Assembly: GCF_003590095.1 (NCBI RefSeq)
Contig: NC_039482.1
Coordinates: 14,153,657 to 14,217,656 of the forward strand
Direction: 5' to 3'
DNA from: Trichoplusia ni
Lineage: Eukaryota; Arthropoda; Insecta; Lepidoptera; Noctuidae
DNA length: 64,000 bases
Shown: piece after piece, positions 55,681 to 64,000 of the stretch
Numbering within the stretch: position 1 is the stretch's first letter
Layout of the letters: the number at the start of each line of letters is the position of its first letter
The notes under the pieces: generated by a model
Database searches by the model: none
Told to the model about the DNA's origin: nothing
Seen by the model: only the letters and a program-made list of their open reading frames with translations
Made by a program: the position numbers and the translations under genes

Positions 55681-58600
55681 TGAAGTAAAGATTTAAAATG
55701 TCAAGAGTTGACGTCAAAGAAGGTTGGAGTAATAAGGGCAGTGATGATGCATGTCTCTGTAAGCCTGTCCCAGTATTCCAGAAAAGTGAAATGTGTCCTC
55801 ACATGACAATCTCCCTAATCAAAGACCTTCAGCCGGTAGTCGACGCGATATCGTGCCGACAAACGTTTATCAAACCTGCCTGACATTTACAACTCTCGAT
55901 TGGCATAAAGAGGCATTAACTTGTCGTATACTATTTTATCTTAGTCCCCCATAAATACTATGTAGGCAATACATTAACTTAATCTAATGTTTATGGTTTT
56001 ATCAGTCTTCTATTTCGTCAATGTATTGGGTATTCAACAAACGAAATACTTAAAAAGAGCAATAAAACTAATCTAAGAGGATTACTTACAAAAATTTTTG
56101 GTTGGCTAAACTGTAGATACTATTTCTGCTTGTAATCAACCCAATGACTATCATTTTTTTTCGGGATAGAATTGGCTACGAAAATTGTAAAAATGTGCAG
56201 CACGCAGCATACAGAGGTAACAATAAATAGTCATAATATTACCCTGGATATGCGTTCTGACGCACTAAATGTTGTGTCTCACAATTTACATTTCATTTAA
56301 AATCCCGAATGCAAACGTTATGCCTATTGTTTAGATTTTCTTCCCCATCGGATTCATCTGTAGCTTTCATACATTAAGAGGCATTGTAGGTGGCAGTAGT
56401 CACCAACTACGTAGCTCAGCTAAGCAATGGCGACTTAACTGCACTGATTCCCTCTCTGACCTCCACCACAACTCTGAGTAATAAAGTCCCATGTATGAGA
56501 TTAGTTCACAAAGTTATGAGGACTGTAATACAAACAACTTCGACAGTTCCATGTTATGCGATCACTGGTAGATAGCTTTGTCAAATAGGCAGTCGTTTAA
56601 TATAAAATACTATACTCATCTCAATCTGGTAAGTCTGGTTGGTTTTGCCTCAATATCGTTCTCATAAACCTAGAAGATCCCACTGCAGGGCAGAGGACTC
56701 CCTTTGTTCAGGGCAGTTCTCCTCTATCTCTTGCTATTTGCATCCTTTCCTATGCCTGCTATATTTTAATATCGTCTTCCCATCTTCCTAGCCCTATCAG
56801 GCTGGCTTGGCTTGGAAAAAGTAGAGGAAAAAGATGCCCTGTAACTTCCTGTGTACAGCACGAAGATTATGATTTCCTGTCCATAATTAGCTATTTAAAA
56901 GCCATAAATAATTATCAATTTACCTACAACTTCAAGTAAAGATAATTTACCTCTCATTTAATTGATTGTATAAACCAGGTAAATTCACCTGTAGGTATTG
57001 TTTCGGTAAGCTAGTCACGTACAAAATGGTATAAAGGGATTACCATTACCATGATGTTTACGAGGAATTTAAATTGTGAATGACGTTTAATTGAATGCAC
57101 TTTTTTCCTTCCCTAATTATTGACCTCAGACCGCGAATTGACTTAAGTCCATTTTAATATGCCATTGTAAGTCATAAATATGTTCTCATTTGCCTTTATC
57201 GGCAGTCGCTTGTTTAACTTTATTATGATTCTGTTACAATAAGCGTCATTGTACTTATTCATGTGGTGGTTAGTACGGTAAACGGCAGTTGGAAGAAGTG
57301 TCGGTGTCTGCATGCGGTAAGGTGGAGTTTCTAATTTGTAATTCGTGGAATCACGCTGTATATTTCCTACATGGTATATAATTTGGCGTCTAAGTATGAG
57401 GCATGGTTACTAACATTTTGATGTGTCTCATCGTCCTAGCTACAAATCATGTCTGACGACCCTAAAAGTAACACAAGCGTTATAATATTAAAACGTTAGT
57501 TGCAGTTTATATATCTTATCGTGTAATCAAAAATAACGAGGTTTAACTTCAGGGTTAACTTTATAGCACTGGTTAACAGCATTTTAAGTTAAATGCAGGC
57601 GATAAGTGCAGGATCGTTATCGCTGTTCTACTTTACGTCAAATTCAATTAGCTTATGTAGTTGATTAGTAATCAATTTTGTATTATTATAAAGTTTATTG
57701 TCAGTATTATGAGTTATCGTCGATAAAGACGCACCTACATTTTAATCTTTTTTTAGCCTTGGTGCAAGGGTGCGGCCTGAGGTGTGATAGGAATCTAATT
57801 GTTCAATTTTTCGCGCAAATATAATTCTATTGATTCGATATGATTTGATAAATATTCTTTGAGTTAGGCGACTGAACATGCTACTTATTGTATTGTTCAT
57901 ATTACGACTGTAAATTGGCACAATAAAAACTACAAATCTCCCTAGTGAAGCAAAAAGATAAATGAAAATAACAAACTTATAGAAATAACATCTCAAAATG
58001 ACACCAATAGATTGTAATTGTAGTTTGTAAAGACTTGTAGCGAATAGTACAAGTCTAAAGTTCATGATTCATTAATAGTGATGATATAATCTTGTTGATA
58101 GTGACTGACACTACCAATTCGGCATCAAACGGTGGCGCGATGGAGCGAGCTTGTGATGTAATTTATCATATACGTAATTAACGTTCACTTAAGATTGAAA
58201 GTATACCTTTTGAACAAGCTAAAGTACAGGAAAAAGAAATTACAGAAGAAACAGAAAAGAGAAGAACAGTACTTGAATGGTGGCAAAATTAAAGAAAAGC
58301 GTTGGTAGTAGATTTTGGACAATTTAAAGCAAAAATATCTAGAAAAGATCCATCCATGTAATTCGTAGGAATTAAATAACACTTCGGAATATATTGGAGC
58401 TATGTCGGTGAGGCTAATTAGGACCAGTGACTCAATTGTCCATGTATTTGGCCCCATACCCCGATCGATTTCGAAACTCATACAATTTGACGACCCAATT
58501 TTTTACAATTGACATAATGTCAAATCATGCAATATAATAACGGCACTCCTACTTTTTGAAGGTTATTATGGCAGAAGTAGTTAATGTTGAGTCCCATTAG

Positions 58601-59552
58601 ATTAAGATAAAAGATAATTTAAAGCCCTAAACTAATCGTATTTGTAACACTTCGCCAATTTCAATATATTTCTCTAAATTTGAACGTTTCTTAGCTATCA
58701 AGTATTCCGATGAGGATGATTCCCTCGAAGGACAGGCATTTATGAGTTAAAGCCTTAGAGAGAGAGAGAAAGTAGTTATATGAAAAACATGAATAAAATC
58801 ATAGAACTGTTGGTATCAGTAGTAGTTAATATTATTGGTTTGTTAAATCAAACATGTAGTGACCTATATGCAAAATGGCTGGGTTTTTGGAGCTATCTGT
58901 TAGTCAACAGGAACAGGGAAAATGGATAAACAACTGCTGTTATCTCGTAGCGACGGATGCTGCATGTTGAGTAATCTAGGCATAAAATACAAATCACTTT
59001 GTAGATGCCTAAAACCTAACGTTGTGTACTAGAATTACATATGTCTCGACATAAGTCCAGTATATTTTAATACGTTTTTTTAATCCGTATGAATAAAAGT
59101 TATTCAACAAATGAAGTTCCTGATTTTTCGTCTCAAAACGTGACGTTAATAAAATGTAATAATTCCATTTGTAAAATTGAAATCTTCTTGATTGTAATCA
59201 CATAGACGGTTTGATATTTCCCGTGATCTGTCTTTTGGAAACCTTGAAAACGTCGGTAGAATTAGATCAGAGTCGACAAGTACCGAATTGTTATCGTAAG
59301 ATAAAGTAAGTAGGTACGTATTTTGAAATTGGTCAGCAATGCGTATCTTCGGTAACATTAAAGGTGTTATCTAGGTCTCTTCAAGATTTTGATAAAGAAA
59401 TATTGATACGTATAGTGTTCGATGATTTGTAAAGTTTTATACAAATGTGACATAGTGATAGGTTGTTGTGACAGGTTTTTGCCATAAATGACAACAGGTT
59501 AAATAATAATAAGAAGCTAAAATAAAAGAAAAAATACTAAAATAATAAAAAA

Positions 59553-60155
59553 GCTCCAACTTTCTAGCTGTGGTTCTAGCGCGTCGTGAGGAGGTTCCTC
59601 TCTCTGGAGCCCTGACCACCGGCAGCTTGGGCCCTGTCCCCGTTGCCGGTTGGACACTATTTTTTATATTTTTAAATATATGTTGTTTTTTATATATATT
59701 TAAAAATGTAATGAATATGTTTATGGCTTAATAAAATTTATGGCTTAATAATATGGAAATAATAATAATATTTTTTTTTAATTTAAAAAACAACAAAGTT
59801 TCATTACTAGTTTTACCTAACTACACAGAGTTTAAAAACATGGAAACAATTAATATTGTATTGCCCAGAGAGACTTGGTCCTCTGGGTTGAAACATATGT
59901 GAGTGGGCAATCCCATTTAGTTTTTATCACATTCAGGAAGCTGTGGCTGCTTCCGATTATCTGCTATGCAAGGATGCAGACTTTTACGCCATAATGCGTT
60001 AAAGTTAAGCGTCATCTCTCTCCCGTAACTCCTAAATAATCCTTTAAGGAGTTGTGGTGGTAGATCTTCAGTAAATTGAACTAACTTTTGGATTCATTTC
60101 TTATCATCCTTCGCTAGGATAGATAAGCTCCAACTTTCTAGCTGTGGTTCTAGGC
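59553..60155 (+). repeat. Composite repeat: duplicated block with LINE-like 3' end
   Basis: The text AGCTCCAACTTTCTAGCTGT then GGTTCTAG occurs at about 59553 and again at about 60128. After the first copy comes a LINE-like tail (CCCTGACCACCGGCAGCTTG, then CCCTGTCCCCGTTGCCGGTT) and AT-rich 3' sequence. Between them is a SINE-like block with GAGAGACTTGGTCCTCTGGG. Looks like nested insertions. Confidence 0.5.
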
Positions 60156-61229
60156 AGGCAATACTAGGTACCATGCTTATATTGCTAGGCAGGCTGTTTT
60201 AGGTAGTACAAGTACAGACATGAGTTTTTGGGAGCGATTCCGTGAGGGTTGACTGGCGGAAAAACTAAAAGGCAGTTTTAAGTTATTCAGACATCGAATT
60301 AATAATGATCTGGATCCTCAGATCCTATTGAGTCCGAAAAACAAGTTCAGAGAAAGTACAGTCATGTTCGGTGACTTATACATATAAATATGATTCGGTT
60401 CCTAAGAATGAAGTATAGGAAATGACTCACGAAGGTTCCTAGTAGGTATGACTTGTTGAATACGTTATATTCTGTGATTCGAATCACAATAAAGATAGGA
60501 TAACACAATACTAAAAGTTTTTCATGTAGGGTGTTTTGATAACCGGCTTATAGTTTGTAATTAGGTAATTCTGCGTCTACCTACTCTAGTTATAATTGTC
60601 GCCGAAAATCGCCTCTTAGTGACTAAGCCACTGTACTGTATCCAATGCCATTGGATTTAGTTAATTTCAATAGAGTTAATCAAGACTTGGAGTCGGACAT
60701 CAGGTGTGTATTACCTTGACTTTAAAAAAAACCTAATTACTTTCATAATTTAGAACACAAGTTTATTGTGTTCTACAAAGTTCTGCGTTGTCTCCGTGTG
60801 CTCTTGACATGCATTAAGGATAAAAGCAGATTAGCGGAGACTAATTTTGATGTTTAGCCTTTAAGTTAATAATACCATGGTATTATTGAGACCGGTTCGA
60901 GCCTGCACGTCCCACGACGCGTGGCGTGGCATTTATAACGTCAGGCAGTTTATGCACTCGGATTTTGTAACTGTATTACATAAATAGTGAAATGCAGGAA
61001 AATTAACGATTATGTTAACCTTTGAAAAAGGATATTAGTTTGTAAATAACCCCTTTAGTAGTTGGAAAGAAAATATAGGCCTCTTTCTGATGTGGATGTA
61101 ATGATGAAATTATTAGATTCTAGGTCTCGTATTTGGTAATTTTAAATTAATATGAAATGAATAATAGTATGTGTCAAACTCCAAAAGTGTTAGTACACAT
61201 AGTGCGCATGCTTTTTTAATACTCATAAT

Positions 61230-61340
61230 TGGTTGTAGACGGGTAGCCTCACGGCCTGCGCCGGCGCAGACGGGCCGGGGGGCGCGGGGACACGAGGGCG
61301 CGGCGCGGGGCGCGCGGGGCAGGTGTGAGTAACACGGAAC
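61230..61340. other. Isolated GC-rich islet
   Basis: About 110 bases of almost pure G+C (CCGGCGCAGACGGGCCGGGG and similar) in AT-rich surroundings, ending GGGGCAG-GTGTGAGT on the plus strand, a good splice donor. A non-coding first exon plus promoter is possible, but its gene cannot be named. Confidence 0.4.
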
Positions 61341-63529
61341 CCGTCAAACCTGCAGCCGAGAGATGCCGAGAGCCCCTCTGCCTCTCTCGCGAAATGCCTT
61401 CCTACAACCAACATTCCCAACCTATTTTGAACCATAACTACACTGCCATAAGCTTCATTGTTGCTTGATTGAATAATACAGTCTTAGAGATTACCTTCTA
61501 TTCCTTTTACAACCGCTTTTCATCTAAAAAAGGTTAAATATTCATTTCAATAATGAAACCACGCTATTTCTGTTTGACGTAAGGATCGTATTGCTTTGCA
61601 CTTTATATTATAATATTGTATTGACCTTTATGACAATAGCGTAAGGTTGAAGTTTGTGTAACACAGATTTGTGATTTATGTCTTTTATAAGTATGAATAG
61701 GGTAATGCACAAGACATGTTTAAGTTTGGAGATTCTCAGAATTGGAAAATGCAGTCGTTAGTCTCAGCCGTTCTTTACTTTTTGTTAAGTAAATTAAGTT
61801 GTCGAGATTTGAAAGCAATAAAAACTATTTAAGAGGTACCTAGTATCAGATATTATTATTATAGATGTCTGTGTGTATAAGCTGTTTTAATATTGTCAAC
61901 TATAGTATGGTGATGTAACTGGCAGTCGTGAACAAAAACTTGCAGGTGAAGTTGTGAGTCGACCTGTTTTTTGAGAAACTTTTTTGTGTTTCTTTGAGAC
62001 GTATTAAAATATAGAAGTACTTAACTGACATGATGGACTAGGCGATAACTTTAATAGAGTTCATGGCTACCAAGCACCAACAACGATTTTTTTCTACCCA
62101 AGGCTTCAAAATCCTTCCACGCTTTCCCACCATATTTTCAGTGCAAAAAATATTGTTGATACTGTTATTCTGGATAAATTCTCGCGCCACCTGAATACAA
62201 GTCCGTTAAAAGTGCGCTGCATTGTATGGAAGACCACATATTATTGACAGGCACGTCTTTAACATACCATATACGTAGTATGTACCGATAGCTTTTAGTT
62301 TAAACTCCACTAATCGACTCAACTCGTTCGAGTACGCGCATTGCATTTTTATGACCACAGTCCGGTCCCACGGGCCGTTTTAAAAAATGACCACAAAAAA
62401 TGGTCGACGAAAAAACCTGTATGACGATCCATCCACGTCGGATTAGTAACAGGCCTATTATTGGGTTGTTTACCCTATACGTGCCAACGTTTGTTTTCTA
62501 TTACATTGACAAACTGCAATTAGGAGAAACCTGTGCCTAATAGTGGGCCTGAGCGGCTGTTGAATAAATGCTTTGAGTTTACTGAAAGCGTAAAGTATTC
62601 AGAACTATAATATCATTGTGTATGTGTAGAAATTTAATGACGTGCGATTCCGGTTTCATCGTATAGTGATGGAATAAATAATATTTTTTTCCTAATCTTA
62701 CAAATTACTGTGATCTAATTCTAAAGATTTAGTTATCCGGTTCACAGCCAAAACTTTGATTTGACTTGAAACTATTGTAAAAATAGATAAGTCTGTTATA
62801 GAATCAACAGAAACTTATTTATATAGAAACAATAGGCACATACAATTGTGATTACATATCTCGTGGCAAACATTAAATTGTACTTACAGCGGAAAATCGA
62901 TGTAAAATTTAATGCGTGCTTTACCTGACGCCGCGCGCCGATGTGAAAAGGACAATGGGGCATAAATATTTGAGAATGCAGAATATGACGTACACAACGG
63001 AGTATGATTAATAAGTTGGTTACGAGTGGTTGCCGGGATTGGTTGACGCTTGTGGTCGGGCCACGGACCACCGGGAATGGGCCACGGCGACGCCAGGGCT
63101 GGCGCTCCTTGAAAATACATTAATTTACATGTATATGGGATCAAAAATGAACTATATTTGTCACCGACTTCAACTTCAAATATCTACATAAATAAATAAA
63201 TTGCTAGATAAATGTCGGTCCCAAAAACTTAAAAACAGAATGGGCTATTTTCTTAAAAAGCGAAATGAATATAGCCAGTGTTTTCAGGGATTTTAACGAT
63301 ACCCCCTACTTCAAAATGCCATGATGAAATAATGAAACATACATTGTTTTTTTTGGTGTTTGTCCACACGTTCATTGACAAAAACCAAAACCTTACTCTC
63401 CTGTTTAGGGCAGACGAGTAATTTAGACTTCAACGATTTTCTTGGCTCAAGTTTGTCTGGCATTCAGATACACCCACATAATATATTATATGACAAGGTA
63501 AGACATGAGCGTACACATAATATTCCACA

Positions 63530-63745
63530 ACGCCATCTAGTTTCAAACTAAGCAAAGCTTGTATTATGAGCACTAGACAACTGATAAACATAGTTATATA
63601 TCTCTGAATTCATACATAATATACATAAATTACACCCAGACACTGAACAAATGCTCATCACACAAACATTTGTGGGTGGGAATCGAACTCACGAAGTCCG
63701 GTATAGCAGTTAGAGCCACTAACCACCAGACTAACCAGGTGAATG
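63530..63745 (-). repeat. tRNA-derived SINE, minus strand
   Basis: Reverse complement shows CTGGTTAGTCTGGTGGTTAG at the tRNA-like head, the B box GAGTTCGATTCCCACCCAC, the body GTGTCTGGGTGTAATTTATG and a tail ending near AGATGGCG (63535). Most complete SINE of the window. Confidence 0.8.
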
Positions 63746-64000
63746 GTCGAATATGGTTCTATATTCTGTCAAGTGGTGTCGCAGTGTACACGGGGCATTA
63801 CAAATCAGGTTCGTTGACTTCCAATCAATTGACGCCATTGATGACTGGTTTGTGCAAGTTTCTGAACAAATTGTTATTAAATTGGAATTCTAGACTCGTC
63901 CAGGTGTAGTTGTAGTTGTGGACTTGTGGCTGGTTTCTATGATGTCATTAGCATACTCGGAGAGATTTGGAATCATCTTCTCATTATAGAGTGCAAATTA

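Larger units (their letters stand above)
47047..64000. other. Long non-coding region upstream of inx2
   Basis: About 17 kb with no supported coding exon on either strand. The open frames are short, AT-driven and without family features. Recognisable items are two family-1 MITEs, a second MITE type, LINE 3' fragments, a SINE, and GC-rich islets at about 53030-53100 and 61230-61340. It may hold inx2 5' UTR exons and enhancers, but none can be shown. Confidence 0.6.

Noticed and set aside
57742..58481. Two minus-strand frames of about 100 codons with hydrophobic runs
   Set aside because: AT-rich, Phe/Tyr/Leu-heavy composition typical of chance frames. No splice partners or recognisable family.
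1..64000. CRISPR arrays, bacterial operons, riboswitches, insertion sequences
   Set aside because: The window is insect nuclear DNA. No regularly spaced direct repeats or prokaryotic gene signals are present.

Overview
This is eukaryotic nuclear DNA from an insect, most likely a moth or butterfly. Genes are broken by short GT-AG introns, the background is AT-rich with GC-rich coding exons, and the gaps carry tRNA-derived SINEs, LINE tails, MITEs, a Harbinger-type DNA transposon and an LTR retrotransposon of kinds I associate with Lepidoptera. Species cannot be fixed from the sequence. All family assignments, and the rRNA or human snoRNA sequences used for comparison, are from memory, because no search was possible.

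Layout. 1-8774 (+): a CTR1-family copper transporter whose first exon(s) lie outside or upstream; it has two phase-compatible alternative last exons, both cysteine-rich. 8775-13209: long 3' region with several hairpins. 13210-17973 (-): NOC4L, a 40S ribosome-assembly factor, ten exons, complete. 17974-18348: head-to-head promoter shared with EFTUD2. 18349-27281 (+): EFTUD2/Snu114, the U5 snRNP GTPase, sixteen exons, complete; one intron holds a 1.6-kb Harbinger-like element. 27752-30108 (+): RPF1, a Brix-domain 60S assembly factor. 30465-34806 (-): the most interesting locus, METTL6 (tRNA m3C methyltransferase) whose stop codon lies in the first of ten tiny exons. The introns between those exons hold at least eight box C/D snoRNAs, recognisable as U44, U80 and U74 relatives plus an unassigned family in three copies. 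These are snoRNAs of the vertebrate GAS5 host gene. 37193-40932: a young, internally deleted Ty3/gypsy-type LTR element with an intact gag reading frame. 45623-46702 (-): innexin 2 in one coding exon. 46703-64000: about 17 kb with no coding exon that I can support, only repeats and a few GC-rich islands.

How the genes fit together: four adjacent loci (NOC4L, EFTUD2, RPF1, METTL6/snoRNA host) serve RNA processing and ribosome production. NOC4L and RPF1 assemble the small and large subunits, the snoRNAs guide 2'-O-methylation of 18S and 28S rRNA, METTL6 modifies tRNA and EFTUD2 drives the spliceosome. The snoRNA host is tail-to-tail with RPF1. The copper transporter and innexin flank this block and look unrelated to it.
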